64,000 nt of DNA from Sphingomonas sp. S-NIH.Pt15_0812 (GCF_003951315.1 NZ_QLJH01000006.1:94000-157999); one strand, 5' to 3'. Shown: positions 1 through 8,853, numbered from the stretch's first letter. Numbers and translations are program-made. The notes: a model not told the origin generated them from the sequence alone.

Positions 1-582
1 GCCCGCGATCGCGTCCGAGCCATACACGGACGATGCGCCGCCGGTCAGCACGTCGACCCGCTCTAGGAGCGAGGTCGGGATGATGCCCACGTCCTGGCCG
101 TTCTGCGTGCCCAGCCGCTTGCCGTCGATCAGCACCAGCGTGCGCTCGAACCCCAGGCTGCGCAGCTTGATGCGCTGGCGACCGTCGGAGTCATTATAGG
201 TCTGCTGGTTGTCAGGGGCGATCTGCGGCAGGCGGTTCAGCACGTCCTCGACATTGACCGCCGCCTGCGCCTGGATGTCCTGACGCGTCACCGAGGTGAT
301 CGGCGCGGCGGAAGTGACGTTGGGGCGGTTGATGCGCGTGCCCGTCACGACGATGTCGCCGCCGGGGCTGGCGGCCGGCTGGCCCGTGATCGCGGCGGAC
401 CGCTGCTCGGAGGCGACATCGGCCTGCGCGGCGGGATCGGCGGTGACGGACGGATCGGCCTGGACCGGTGCGGCAGCGGCGGAATCCTGCGTCGCGGGAA
501 CCTCCTGCGCGACGGCCGGAACGGCAAGGACGCCCAGCGCGCCGAGCAGTGCAATCCGCGATACCGAGTGAACGAGCATCAT
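1..582 (-). CDS. TonB-dependent receptor, N-terminal part (runs off the window)
   Basis: Only the first 194 codons lie in the window; the beta-barrel is beyond base 1. The product opens with a signal peptide ending near VPAVAQ, then a long Ala/Pro/Asp-rich linker, then a plug domain with the usual landmarks: VVTGTRI (TonB-box-like segment), NVEDVLNRLPQ, LRSLGFERTLVLIDGKRL and ERVDVLTGGASSVYGSDAIAG. Such receptors sit in the outer membrane and import large ligands with energy from TonB-ExbBD. Two ATGs in tandem (582 and 579) could start translation. The GH84 glucosaminidase gene ends 168 bases upstream on the same strand, and both genes carry the same 11-base motif in their leaders, so the receptor may import amino-sugar oligomers; this ligand is an inference. 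Confidence 0.9.
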   Translation of the reverse strand, partial: MMLVHSVSRIALLGALGVLAVPAVAQEVPATQDSAAAAPVQADPSVTADPAAQADVASEQRSAAITGQPAASPGGDIVVTGTRINRPNVTSAAPITSVTRQDIQAQAAVNVEDVLNRLPQIAPDNQQTYNDSDGRQRIKLRSLGFERTLVLIDGKRLGTQNGQDVGIIPTSLLERVDVLTGGASSVYGSDAIAG

Positions 583-623
583 GTTCCCCTCTAGACCCGG
601 CATGTCGATCCGCCGGTCAACCA

Positions 624-642
624 ATAGGACCAATATGTCCTA
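624..642. promoter_or_regulatory. Candidate operator upstream of the TonB receptor
   Basis: ATAGGACCAAT (624-634) is followed by ATGTCCTA, so TAGGAC (625-630) and GTCCTA (637-642) form a perfect inverted repeat with a six-base spacer, 43-60 bases upstream of the receptor start. The reverse complement of the 11-mer recurs at 2714-2724 upstream of the GH84 gene. The TTGGT half-site is typical of GntR-family operators, but the regulator is not identified. Confidence 0.4.
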
Positions 643-750
643 ATAGCTGACCGGGTTAATACCTAAGCTTTAGCGGTGCAACGGTTTTTGTTTCAGGTCT
701 ATGAAATACCTCTTTCATACCAACTGGCATGAGGGGATGGTGCCCGACGG

Positions 751-2691
751 TCAGTTCGCTTGGGCGATCAGCCCCGGCGCGTCCGCGACGAAGCGGTCGA
801 GCACCCCGTCGGCGATCTTGATCGGGCCGTCGAATCGAGTCGCACCGGGGATCGACTGGACGGCCGCCGCTTCCGCCGCCAGCCGCTTGGCCTCGGCGAA
901 ATAGCGGGGTGCGGCGTCCTGGCCCTGCTCGGCCGCGGACAGTCCGGCTGCACTCAGCCGCAACGCCCGGCCCCAGAGCCGCATCGCGTCAAGCCAAGGC
1001 GCGGATTGCGCCGCGAAGGCGGGATCGGCGACCCCGGACCGGATGATGTCGGGCGCGTCCGCGAGTTCGTCCGCCGTGGTCGTCAGGCTGGCGAGCGCGG
1101 CCCCGCGCTCCGCCGCATCGCCGCGGGCCAGGGCGTCGCGCACCGCATCCAGTTCCGCCTTCAGCCGGGGAGCCTGTGGCTGCCACGGCTGGGTGCCGAA
1201 GGTCGGGGCCATATGCTGCGTGTCGAAGAAGCGAAGCAGGGCCTGCGTGGCCCGGTCGTCGTCACCCGCCAGTGCGCGAGCGGCCGCCAGCCAGGTGCGA
1301 TCCGGATCATAGCCGCGATCGTTCCAGGCAAAGGCGGCGACGCCCGTCACCGCGACCCGACTGGGGGCTTCCTGGTTCATCGGATTGGACAGGATGCCGC
1401 TCAACTCGCCCGACAGCCCCGCCTCGCGCCGGGCATAGGGAGCGAGCAGCAGCCGGCCGGTGGTCTGGGCATAGTCGTTGACGGGATAATTGTCCCACAA
1501 CAGCGTCTTGCGTCCGAATGCCTTGGCCGCCGCCTTGGCATCGGGGATGGAGATGGCGGGCGGCACGACATCGGTGCCCGTCCATTGCACGACGATGCGC
1601 GGGTTGAGATCGGACCGCAACGCCGCCTTGTAGGGCGTTTCCTTGGCGTCGTAATATTCGGTCGGCACCATGATGAGCGGTCGTGCCGACGGATCGCGCG
1701 CCAGCAGGCTGGCCTGCACCGCATTGAGGAAGCGCGACTGCGCCACGCCCGCCGCCTGGGCGCCCGGGGGACCGAATGCCGCCTTGTCCGCATCGCAATT
1801 CCACTTGGTATATTCGATGTCGTCGAGCGCGACATAGAAGCTGTGGACGCCGATCCCGCGCAACGCGTCGAACTTGCGCTGCAACGCCTGCACATCGGCC
1901 GGGCTGGAGAAGCAGACGGTCGGTCCCGGCGAGATCGCATAGACGAAGTCGACATGGTCGCCCCGCGCACGCGCGGCCAGCGTGCCGAGCTCGGCTAGCG
2001 TGGCGGCGGGGTAAGGGTCCCGCCACCGCGCGCGTGCATAAGGATCGTCCTTCGGGCTGTAGACATAGGTGTTCGCCTTCATCGTGGCGAGGAAGTCGAG
2101 GTGCCTGATCCGGTCGTCATGCGTCCATGGCTTGCCATAGAAGCCCTCGATCGTCCCCCGGATCGGCATCGCCGGATGGTCGCGGATGGTCAGCGCCGGG
2201 ATCGTGCCCGTCCGGGCCAGTTGGCGAAGGGTCTGGGCGGCATGGAACACCCCGTCCGCGTCATGCCCGGCCAGCGTGATCACCCCTGTCCCGCCGATCG
2301 CCTGGCTGGCGATCGCATAGCCCTCGGCATGACCGTCCGCCATGGCCTTGGCGCGGGCCAGCGCCTGGCGCACCACGGCACTGTTGTCGCGACCGAGCAC
2401 GATCGTGGCGCGGTCGGGGATCGCAGGCAGGCGCTTCGTCTCGGCGATGGCGGTCACGCCCGACGCCGTCAGGATCTGGCGGACCAGCGCCACGGTGCCG
2501 GGCTCGGTGCCCGGCGCGACGATCAGGGTCACGGACCGCCCCAGTGCGACCGCGCCGTGCCCCAGGTCGAGCGCGGCGGGTTCCGGGAACAGCGTTGGTC
2601 GCGCGACCATGTCCGCACCGGCCGGGGCGGAGAGCGACACGACGCTCGCCATGGAAAGGCCCAAGGCCTTCAATCTGCCGCCCTGTCGCAT
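751..2691 (-). CDS. GH84 family beta-N-acetylglucosaminidase
   Basis: A secreted 646-residue glycoside hydrolase expected to release terminal N-acetylglucosamine from glycans or glycoproteins by substrate-assisted catalysis. A signal peptide covers about residues 1-27. A GH20b-like N-terminal alpha/beta domain runs to about residue 165, then the GH84 barrel begins with RGTIEGFYGKPW (178-189), a hallmark of hyaluronidase/O-GlcNAcase proteins. The catalytic aspartate pair is D290-D291 in VALDDIEY, and MKANTYVYSPKDDPY is also typical. The ATG at 2691 is preceded by a strong GGGGAGG ribosome-binding site seven bases away. The gene lies upstream of a TonB receptor on the same strand, a pairing typical of a glycan-use locus. 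The exact substrate cannot be read from the sequence. Confidence 0.9.
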   Translation of the reverse strand: MRQGGRLKALGLSMASVVSLSAPAGADMVARPTLFPEPAALDLGHGAVALGRSVTLIVAPGTEPGTVALVRQILTASGVTAIAETKRLPAIPDRATIVLGRDNSAVVRQALARAKAMADGHAEGYAIASQAIGGTGVITLAGHDADGVFHAAQTLRQLARTGTIPALTIRDHPAMPIRGTIEGFYGKPWTHDDRIRHLDFLATMKANTYVYSPKDDPYARARWRDPYPAATLAELGTLAARARGDHVDFVYAISPGPTVCFSSPADVQALQRKFDALRGIGVHSFYVALDDIEYTKWNCDADKAAFGPPGAQAAGVAQSRFLNAVQASLLARDPSARPLIMVPTEYYDAKETPYKAALRSDLNPRIVVQWTGTDVVPPAISIPDAKAAAKAFGRKTLLWDNYPVNDYAQTTGRLLLAPYARREAGLSGELSGILSNPMNQEAPSRVAVTGVAAFAWNDRGYDPDRTWLAAARALAGDDDRATQALLRFFDTQHMAPTFGTQPWQPQAPRLKAELDAVRDALARGDAAERGAALASLTTTADELADAPDIIRSGVADPAFAAQSAPWLDAMRLWGRALRLSAAGLSAAEQGQDAAPRYFAEAKRLAAEAAAVQSIPGATRFDGPIKIADGVLDRFVADAPGLIAQAN

Positions 2692-2713
2692 CGCTCGACC
2701 TCCCCGGTCCTTA

Positions 2714-2724
2714 ATTGGTCCTAT
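2714..2724. promoter_or_regulatory. Candidate operator upstream of the GH84 gene
   Basis: ATTGGTCCTAT is the exact reverse complement of ATAGGACCAAT at 624-634 and lies 23-33 bases upstream of the GH84 start codon. A second GGTCCT begins at 2706, eleven bases before GGTCCT at 2717, so two sites may sit on one face of the helix. A shared repressor of the glucosaminidase and the receptor is inferred. Confidence 0.4.
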
Positions 2725-2795
2725 CGCACGGGGCTAATTCATTGGCGGAGGTATGACAAGCTTGCTGCCAGACCAGTCGGGGCGTCGGGAAGCCG

Positions 2796-5228
2796 TCAAA
2801 GGTCCGGCAGACCCTGGTCGGCGATCCCCCAGCCCGCCAGCGCCGGGCTGCCGGCCCGCTCGGCCAGAAGGGAAGCATCTCCGATCCCGAACGGAGCGGC
2901 GGTGTCGATATCGCGCAGTTCCGACCAGGACAGCGGGGCCGCGATGGGTGCGCCGGACCGGGCTCGGGCGGAATAGGGCATCACCGCCGTGCTGCCCCGC
3001 TGGTTGCGCAACCAGTCGATGAAGATGCGGCCGCCGCGCCGCGCCTTACCCATGGTCGGGACGAACCGGTCGGGCTCCATCGTCGCCAGGGCGCGCGCGA
3101 ACCGCTCGGCGAAATGCTTGACGGTCGCCCAGTCCGCCTGCGGTCGCAGCGGCACCACGACATGGATGCCCTTGCCGCCTGACAGGAGCGGGAAGCTGGT
3201 CAGTCCGATCTCCGCGAGCTGCTCCTTCAGATGCTCGGCCGCCTTGCAGGTGTCGCGAAAGGCCAGTGCTTCGTCCGGATCGAGATCGAAGACCATCCGG
3301 TCGGGCGTCTCGATCGCCGCGACCGACGATCCCCAGCCGTGAAACTCGATCGCCCCCATCTGCACGCAGGCGATCAGCCCATCCGCATCGTCGACATAGA
3401 GATAGTCGTCGCTCTGCCCCGCCGTGTCGCGGATGGCGATGCGGTGGACATGATCGCCGAAGCTGCCGGCATCATGTTTCTGGAAGAAGCAACGCCGCGC
3501 CCGCCCTTGCGGACAGCGAACCAGGCTCACCGGCCGGTTCGCCGCGAAGCGCAGCATCAGCGGGGCCACGGCCATATAATAATCGGCAAGGTCACCCTTG
3601 GTGCGGTCGCTGTCGGGAAAGATGACCCGGCTGCGGTGCGTCACGCTGACCGCGCTGACCGATGGCACGACGGGTTCCTGTTGCCGTTCGCCATCGACCA
3701 GACCCAGAAAGCTGGCGTGCCGCAACAGCCCGTCGGGCGTCGTTTCCGCATAGGCGACCTCCGCCGACAGGCTGGGCGTCACCCAATGCGCGTCACGCAC
3801 CATGGCGCGCGGTGCCGCGACCGTCGGCGTCTTGCGCGCCAACCGCTCCAGCCTGGTGCGCAGCCCCTCCATCATCGCCTGATCGAAGCCGGTGCCCACC
3901 TTACCGGCATAGACAAGGCCGTCCGCCCCCTCCTGCCCCAGCAGCAGCGAGCGAAAGCCGCGACGCTTGTCCGACGCCAGCCAGCCGACGATCCGGAACC
4001 GGCCGCGCCGGACGCACTTCACCTTGATCCAGGCGCGGGTACGCCCGGACCGGTACGGCGCGTCGGCCCGCTTGGAGACCACGCCCTCCAGCCCGTCGCG
4101 GCACATCTGTTCGAGGAGCGCCTCGCCCTGCCCGACGACATGCTCGGAGAAACGGATCGGCTCGGGCGCGTGCCGCAACAGGGCGCGCAGCCTTTTCTTG
4201 CGGTCGAGCGTCGAAAGGGCGGTCAGGTCTTCGCCGTCCTGCTCGATCAAGTCGAACGCCATCAGCGCCATGTCGCCACCCTGGGCGATCGCAGCCTTGA
4301 GCGTCGAGAAGTCGGGCCGGCCGTCACGAAACGCCACCACCTCGCCATCGATCAGGGCATAGCCGGGCAAGGCCGACGCCGCCTCGGCGATGATCGGGAA
4401 AGAATCCGTCCAATCGAGTCCGGTGCGCGTGAAAACCCTGGCCCTGCCGCCGCCGACGGCCACCAGTACGCGGTAGCCGTCGAACTTGATCTCATGCAGC
4501 CATGCGCCGCCGGTCGGCGCCACGTCCTGCAAGGTACATAGCTGCGGCGCCCGGAACGCCGGCACGGCCTCCACCCGAGACCGTCCGGTTCGTACCGGCT
4601 TGCGCCTCGCCGGTGCAGGGCGCGTCCGTGCGGGCTTGCCCTCGGCGATCTCGGCCATGGTCCGGCCGGTCGCGACGCTGGTCAACGCCCCCTCCGCCAG
4701 GGCGTCGGTCGCGCCGGCCTGATCGTCGCGCACCTTGCGCAGCAGCCAGTTCTCGCGCGTTTCCCGCCCGCGAGGCTTCAGCCGGATCAGCATCCACTCG
4801 CCCCGCATCCGCTCGCCATCGAGGCGAAAGTGGAGATGCCCCCGTTCGAGATCGGTGGCCGACTTGCCCGCGACCGGCGACCATGTGCCCCGGTCCCATA
4901 GCATCACCGTGCCGCCGCCATATTCGCCCTTGGGGATCACCCCCTCGAACGTCGCATAGGCAAGCGGATGGTCCTCGGTCCGAACCGCCAGCCGCTTCTC
5001 GTCCGGGTCCAGGCTGGGCCCGCGCGTCACCGCCCAGCTTTTCAGCACGCCGTCGACCTCCAGCCGGAAGTCCCAGTGGAGGCGCGTGGCGTCGTGCTTC
5101 TGGACCATGAAACGGGAAGTCTGGCCGGATACCCTCGATCCGGCCGGCTCGGGCGTGCGTGCGAAATCGCGCTTGGCATTGTAGGTGGCCAGCGGATCGC
5201 CGGCCTTGCTTCCGGGCCTGTCAGGCAC
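2796..5228 (-). CDS. ligD: Multifunctional ATP-dependent DNA ligase LigD
   Basis: The bacterial non-homologous end-joining enzyme. From a GTG at 5228 the product is 810 residues with three domains in order: 3'-phosphoesterase (about 10-170, with QKHDATRLHWDFRLE), ATP-dependent ligase (about 220-500, adenylated lysine K248 in HEIKFDGYR), and primase-type polymerase (about 525-790, with VFDLDPDE). The GTG overlaps the end of ku by eight bases, giving a translationally coupled ku-ligD pair. A longer frame back to 5315 would add 29 Arg/Pro-rich residues that read antisense-like and lie inside ku, so I rejected it. The product acts with Ku at double-strand breaks; the phosphoesterase cleans 3' ends, the polymerase fills in or adds ribonucleotides, and the ligase seals. 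Confidence 0.93.
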   Translation of the reverse strand: MPDRPGSKAGDPLATYNAKRDFARTPEPAGSRVSGQTSRFMVQKHDATRLHWDFRLEVDGVLKSWAVTRGPSLDPDEKRLAVRTEDHPLAYATFEGVIPKGEYGGGTVMLWDRGTWSPVAGKSATDLERGHLHFRLDGERMRGEWMLIRLKPRGRETRENWLLRKVRDDQAGATDALAEGALTSVATGRTMAEIAEGKPARTRPAPARRKPVRTGRSRVEAVPAFRAPQLCTLQDVAPTGGAWLHEIKFDGYRVLVAVGGGRARVFTRTGLDWTDSFPIIAEAASALPGYALIDGEVVAFRDGRPDFSTLKAAIAQGGDMALMAFDLIEQDGEDLTALSTLDRKKRLRALLRHAPEPIRFSEHVVGQGEALLEQMCRDGLEGVVSKRADAPYRSGRTRAWIKVKCVRRGRFRIVGWLASDKRRGFRSLLLGQEGADGLVYAGKVGTGFDQAMMEGLRTRLERLARKTPTVAAPRAMVRDAHWVTPSLSAEVAYAETTPDGLLRHASFLGLVDGERQQEPVVPSVSAVSVTHRSRVIFPDSDRTKGDLADYYMAVAPLMLRFAANRPVSLVRCPQGRARRCFFQKHDAGSFGDHVHRIAIRDTAGQSDDYLYVDDADGLIACVQMGAIEFHGWGSSVAAIETPDRMVFDLDPDEALAFRDTCKAAEHLKEQLAEIGLTSFPLLSGGKGIHVVVPLRPQADWATVKHFAERFARALATMEPDRFVPTMGKARRGGRIFIDWLRNQRGSTAVMPYSARARSGAPIAAPLSWSELRDIDTAAPFGIGDASLLAERAGSPALAGWGIADQGLPDL

Positions 5229-6096
5229 GTTTCTTCGTCGCGGGCTTGCGGGCCGCAGGTGCCTTGATCGAGGCGGACTTGGCCCCGCGCTTGCCGCCCC
5301 CCTTGCCCTTCCCATCCATCGACTGCCGCAGGGCCGCCATCAGGTCGACCACGTTGGACGCAGCGGGCGCACCCGCCGCGTCATCCTGCGCGACCAGCGT
5401 CTTGCCGCGCGACTTGCGCTTGCGCTCGATCAGATCCTTCAAGGCATCGACATAGCGGTCGTGAAATTCCTGGGGATGGAAAGGCCCGCTTTTCCGATCA
5501 ATCAGTGCCTCCGCCAGGTCGAGCAATTCCGCTTCGGGCTCCTCGTCCGGGATTTCCCGGAAATAGCCCTGCGCCTTCTCCATCTCGTCGGCATAGCGCA
5601 GCGTCTCCAGCACCATGCCCCGCCCGGACGGCTTGAGACTGACGATATATTCGCGGCCCCTGAGCGCCAATTGGCCCAGCCCGACCTTCTTGGTCCGCTT
5701 CAACGCCTCGCGCAGCACGATGAACGCCTCGTTCGCCAGATCGTCGGCGGGCACCACGAAATAGGGCTTTTCATAGTAGAGGACATCGATCGCATCGGCA
5801 TCGACGAACTGGGTCAGCTCCAGCGTCTTCTTCGACTCCAGCTTGACCGCGTCGATCTCATCCTGTTCGAGCAGGACATATTCGCCCTTCTTGACCTCAT
5901 AGCCCTTCATGATCTCGTCCTTGTCGACGGGACCGATGCCGGTGACGACCTTTTCGTAATGGATTGGCTGGCCGCTGGGCTCGTGGATCTGCTTGAACGC
6001 GACCGTCGCGCCGGATCGGGTGGCGGAATAGATCTCCACGGGGATGCTCACCAGAGCGAGCCTGATCTGTCCCTGCCAATAGGCGCGCGCGGCCAT
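5221..6096 (-). CDS. ku: Non-homologous end-joining protein Ku
   Basis: A 291-residue bacterial Ku, the ring-forming homodimer that binds DNA ends and recruits LigD. The N terminus MAARAYWQGQIRLALVSIPV matches the conserved start of the Ku core, and ATG 6096 follows a GGGAG ribosome-binding site; an ATG nine codons upstream lacks one. The core ends near residue 255, followed by a basic tail rich in Lys, Arg and Ala (KGKGGGKRG, ARKPATKKRA), the C-terminal extension that in other species supports LigD stimulation and DNA threading. ligD starts inside the last codons. The divergent gene at 6166 shares the 69-base promoter gap. Confidence 0.95.
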   Translation of the reverse strand: MAARAYWQGQIRLALVSIPVEIYSATRSGATVAFKQIHEPSGQPIHYEKVVTGIGPVDKDEIMKGYEVKKGEYVLLEQDEIDAVKLESKKTLELTQFVDADAIDVLYYEKPYFVVPADDLANEAFIVLREALKRTKKVGLGQLALRGREYIVSLKPSGRGMVLETLRYADEMEKAQGYFREIPDEEPEAELLDLAEALIDRKSGPFHPQEFHDRYVDALKDLIERKRKSRGKTLVAQDDAAGAPAASNVVDLMAALRQSMDGKGKGGGKRGAKSASIKAPAARKPATKKRA

Positions 6097-6165
6097 GTCA
6101 CATTCTCCCTGCTGGATCAGCAACGTGCGAGCCCCTTGGCGGGTTCATGGCGGCGGGAGACGAGC

Positions 6166-6696
6166 ATGGCGAAGCTGAAGGTGTTCACCACCCCGATCGG
6201 GTTTCACGACGTTTATGTCGCGGCGCCCAGCCGGGCGGCGGCCTTGCGGGCCTGGGGCAGTGATCGCGACCTGTTCGCCCGGGAAATGGCGCGCGAGGTG
6301 ACCGATCCGGCGCTGACCCGCGCACCGCTGGCCGAACCGGGTACGGTGATCCGTCGGTCGCGCGGCACGGCGGCGGAACAGTTCGCGGCGCTCTCCGACG
6401 GGGAAACAGCCCCGGCGAACCGCAAACGGATCGCGCGCCAGCCGCCACCCGAGCCGCAGCCTCGCCCGTCGCCACACGCGCTGGACGAAGCCAAGGCTGC
6501 TCTGGACACCGCCATCAAGCGCCATCGCCACGACGATGCGGTGGCCAAGGCGCGCGTCGCCGAGGCGGAGCGTCGGCGGCGAGAATTGCAACGCGAACAT
6601 GACCGGGAGGCCAAGAACCTTCAAGCCGCGCTGGACGTGGCGCAAGCCCGATATAACCGCGCCGTCGAGCGCTGGCGGCACGACACCGACGCGTGA
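6166..6696 (+). CDS. Conserved hypothetical protein with a charged C-terminal coiled coil (TolA-like)
   Basis: A 176-residue protein of unknown function. The N-terminal third (MAKLKVFTTPIGFHDVYVAAP) looks like a small folded domain, the middle is Pro/Arg-rich, and the last 80 residues form a strongly charged Ala/Arg/Glu heptad-like helix, which is why similar proteins are sometimes named TolA-like. There is no signal peptide or membrane segment, so TolA function is doubtful. The start follows GGGAG (bases 6155-6159). It is transcribed divergently from ku and ends just before an inverted repeat. From position alone a link with end joining is possible. I do not recognise a defined function. Confidence 0.75.
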   Translation: MAKLKVFTTPIGFHDVYVAAPSRAAALRAWGSDRDLFAREMAREVTDPALTRAPLAEPGTVIRRSRGTAAEQFAALSDGETAPANRKRIARQPPPEPQPRPSPHALDEAKAALDTAIKRHRHDDAVAKARVAEAERRRRELQREHDREAKNLQAALDVAQARYNRAVERWRHDTDA

Positions 6697-6708
6697 CTAC
6701 CGCCCATG

Positions 6709-6736
6709 AAAAAGCCGCCGGCGAGACGCCGGCGGC
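6709..6736 (-). terminator. Intrinsic terminator of the PEP-CTERM gene at 6812-7366
   Basis: A perfect 10-bp stem (6714-6723 with 6727-6736, loop AGA) reads on the minus strand into five T residues (6709-6713). On the plus strand there is no T-run, but the hairpin may also stop readthrough from the gene ending at 6696. Confidence 0.85.
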
Positions 6737-6811
6737 CCATCATGACGAACCGTACCGCCCCCGCCCGCGAGCGCTTCTTGCGCCACGAGGACCAGGGCGG
6801 CGAGCGGTCGA

Positions 6812-7366
6812 TTAGGCGTAGACGACCTTGGTCGAGCGACGACGGAAGCGCGCGGTCGCACCGACCATCGCGAAGCCGACCAGCATCAGCGCCCAGGTCG
6901 CCGGCTCCGGCACCGCCGACGGGATGAACGACGCCTGGCCGCCATAGGCGCCGTTGCCGCGCGACAGGCCGGTGACGGTGATGGTGTTCAGCTGACCGGC
7001 GATGATCGGAACCATGTTGGTGAAGGCGAACTCGAACGCGCCGTTACCGAGACGGGTGATCGAAGCGGCCGTGTCGTTGATCAGCACCGAGGTGAAATCC
7101 AGATCGTTCGGCGCGCCGACGAAATTGGTGCTGGTCGTCACCGTGCCGCTGCCCAGGCCATTGGCGGGAAGCGTGAAGGTGAAGACGTCCGTGAACGTGC
7201 CAGCGGCGATCCCGGTGTTGAAGAACGCACCGGAGAAGGTGCCGTTCGGACCGGGCGTGGCGGTGAAGTTCGAACCACCGACCGGGAAGGTCGCCGCCTG
7301 CGCGCTCGGCGCCGCAGCAATTGCCGCCATGGCCGTCACGGCCGAAAAGATAATACGCTTCATCAT
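6812..7366 (-). CDS. FxDxF-type PEPxxWA-CTERM sorting-domain protein, copy 1
   Basis: A 184-residue exported protein. A signal peptide ends near PSAQA, a small beta-rich domain follows with the FTDVF motif (FxDxF family), and the C terminus is a sorting signal: VPEPATWALMLVGFAMVG, then ARFRRRS. In other bacteria such tails are cut and sorted by an exosortase, typically together with extracellular polysaccharide. It is roughly 70% identical by eye to the product of 8854-9402, which points the other way across an acyltransferase gene. GAGGA sits four bases before the first ATG and seven before the second (7363), so either may start. A terminator lies 76 bases downstream. Confidence 0.88.
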   Translation of the reverse strand: MMKRIIFSAVTAMAAIAAAPSAQAATFPVGGSNFTATPGPNGTFSGAFFNTGIAAGTFTDVFTFTLPANGLGSGTVTTSTNFVGAPNDLDFTSVLINDTAASITRLGNGAFEFAFTNMVPIIAGQLNTITVTGLSRGNGAYGGQASFIPSAVPEPATWALMLVGFAMVGATARFRRRSTKVVYA

Positions 7367-7861
7367 TGATTCCTCGTCATGGCCCCCGCCCTGAGGAAGT
7401 GCTCATAACCGCTTAAAACGAAACAAATAAGGCAATTTAACCATGTTTTCTGATCTGTCTCATTTCAGGACATAAAGCGTGATGCCGATCATGCAGCATG
7501 ACAAAGGCGCCGCGCACGCAGCGCATAAGCGATTGATTTTGCCAGCAGGTCCGTGACGGGCGGGCAGACACATGGCCTTGCACCGGCACCGGTTCGCCGC
7601 GTTGCACCGTCCCAATTATGGACTCGCTGAGGAACAGCCTTCAAGAGCTTGATCAGGAAGCAGGAACCGCAAAAGCGGCCGGCAAAACAAAAGACGCGTC
7701 AGGGCGAGAAAGGGAATCCGACCTCGGCGGTCCGCCGAGGCACAAAGCTGGTCACGCTTTGTCAATTCAATGACTTAACCCGCTGATAAGGCGGACGGTG
7801 GCATAAACCCCCATCGCCCGGCAACCGGTGTCCCATGCATCGAATTCTGGACTAGACAGCT
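7367..7861. other. 495-base gene-free region with AT-rich segment and tandem hairpins
   Basis: No convincing reading frame. Bases about 7405-7480 are clearly AT-richer than the surroundings and probably hold the promoter of the minus-strand PEP-CTERM gene. Bases 7722-7762 form two adjacent perfect hairpins upstream of the acyltransferase gene. I see no recognisable riboswitch class. Confidence 0.5.
7722..7762 (+). promoter_or_regulatory. Tandem stem-loops upstream of the FeeM-like acyltransferase gene
   Basis: CCTCGGCGG/CCGCCGAGG (7722-7730 and 7732-7740) is a near-perfect palindrome, able to fold as a 7-bp stem with a five-base loop. It is followed one base later by ACAAAGC (7742-7748), seven bases, and GCTTTGT (7756-7762). 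No T-run follows, so a simple terminator is unlikely. It may be a structured leader or a small-RNA element 100 bases before the start at 7862. Confidence 0.4.
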
Positions 7862-8764
7862 ATGTATCAACCGCATCCGAATAGCTTTTTACCGGAATCC
7901 CACACGCATTACGATCCAGGGAGGGCAAGCCACTCCTTCTCATGCCGCACAAAGGGCGGCGACGGCTTTTGTTCCGGCGCTCCGGCCGGCGCCTCGATCC
8001 GGATCGCGGCGACCGACGACCAGCGCAAGGCCGCGACCGACCTCATCAACCGGATGTATGCCTGGCGCGGCTATGGCAGCGACCATGTCATTCCATCCTC
8101 ACCCGACCATGTGACGTTCAACGCGCTGTTCTGCTGCCAGGCCGCCGGCACGATCACCCTGGCGGTCGACACTCATAATCGACTGGCGGCCGACACGCTG
8201 TTCCGCGACCAGCTCGACCATTATCGGTCCCGCACGAACGCCCGCATCTGCGAATTGACCAAGCTGGCCTTCGACGTACCGGACTCCTCCCAGGCACTGC
8301 TCGCCGCCCTGTTCCACAGCGTCTTCATCTACGGCTATCGACGCTATCGCTGCACGGACCTGTTCATCGAAGTGAATCCCAGACACCGGCGTTTCTACCA
8401 GGCGATGCTCGGCTTCGAAGCAGTCGGCGAGATCCGGCATCATGAAGGCGTCGATGCGCCGGCGCAGTTGATGCACCTGCCGATCAGCGCGATCCGGCGA
8501 TCGATCGACGATCTGGCGCATGGTGGGTCGTCGCATTCGGTCCGATCGCTCTACCCCTTCTTCTTCCGTCCGCAGGAAGAGGACGACATCTATTCCCGGC
8601 TCGATCGCACCGAGCTGCGGCTTGGGAACGAGCGCTTCACGGTCGCGGATCATGTCCCCTCGCCGTCCCTCGGGCGTCGGGTTCCGTCGCGTCCGTCATC
8701 GCTGCGCAAGATCGGCGAGCGCCCTCTCAGCCAAGAAAATGCACTCCGGAAAAAAACTTGTTAA
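7862..8764 (+). CDS. FeeM-like N-acyl amino acid synthase / PEP-CTERM-associated acyltransferase
   Basis: A 300-residue cytosolic protein of the GNAT-like autoinducer-synthase fold. The catalytic part spans about residues 45-210: IRIAATDDQRKAATDLINRMY, then TLFRDQLDHYRSRTNARICELTKLAFD and the segment around EVNPRHRRFYQAMLGFEAVG. Family members transfer a fatty acyl chain from acyl-ACP to an amino acid, and related acyltransferases occur with exosortase/PEP-CTERM systems. Here two PEP-CTERM genes flank it, which supports that assignment. The N-terminal 44 residues and the Pro/Ser/Arg-rich C-terminal 60 residues look disordered. No good ribosome-binding site precedes ATG 7862, but no better in-frame start exists before the domain. 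Substrates are not deducible. Confidence 0.75.
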   Translation: MYQPHPNSFLPESHTHYDPGRASHSFSCRTKGGDGFCSGAPAGASIRIAATDDQRKAATDLINRMYAWRGYGSDHVIPSSPDHVTFNALFCCQAAGTITLAVDTHNRLAADTLFRDQLDHYRSRTNARICELTKLAFDVPDSSQALLAALFHSVFIYGYRRYRCTDLFIEVNPRHRRFYQAMLGFEAVGEIRHHEGVDAPAQLMHLPISAIRRSIDDLAHGGSSHSVRSLYPFFFRPQEEDDIYSRLDRTELRLGNERFTVADHVPSPSLGRRVPSRPSSLRKIGERPLSQENALRKKTC

Positions 8765-8853
8765 CATAGGGTTAATCTCGTGGACCCGTTGGCCGGGCGT
8801 CGCGTTCCGCATTCACCATCATGGCGGCAACAACCGCCAACAGGGAGGTCTGT

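Noticed and set aside
5229..5315. Longer LigD start at 5315
   Set aside because: It adds 29 Arg/Pro/Ser-rich residues entirely inside ku and unlike any LigD N terminus; the GTG overlapping the ku stop fits better.
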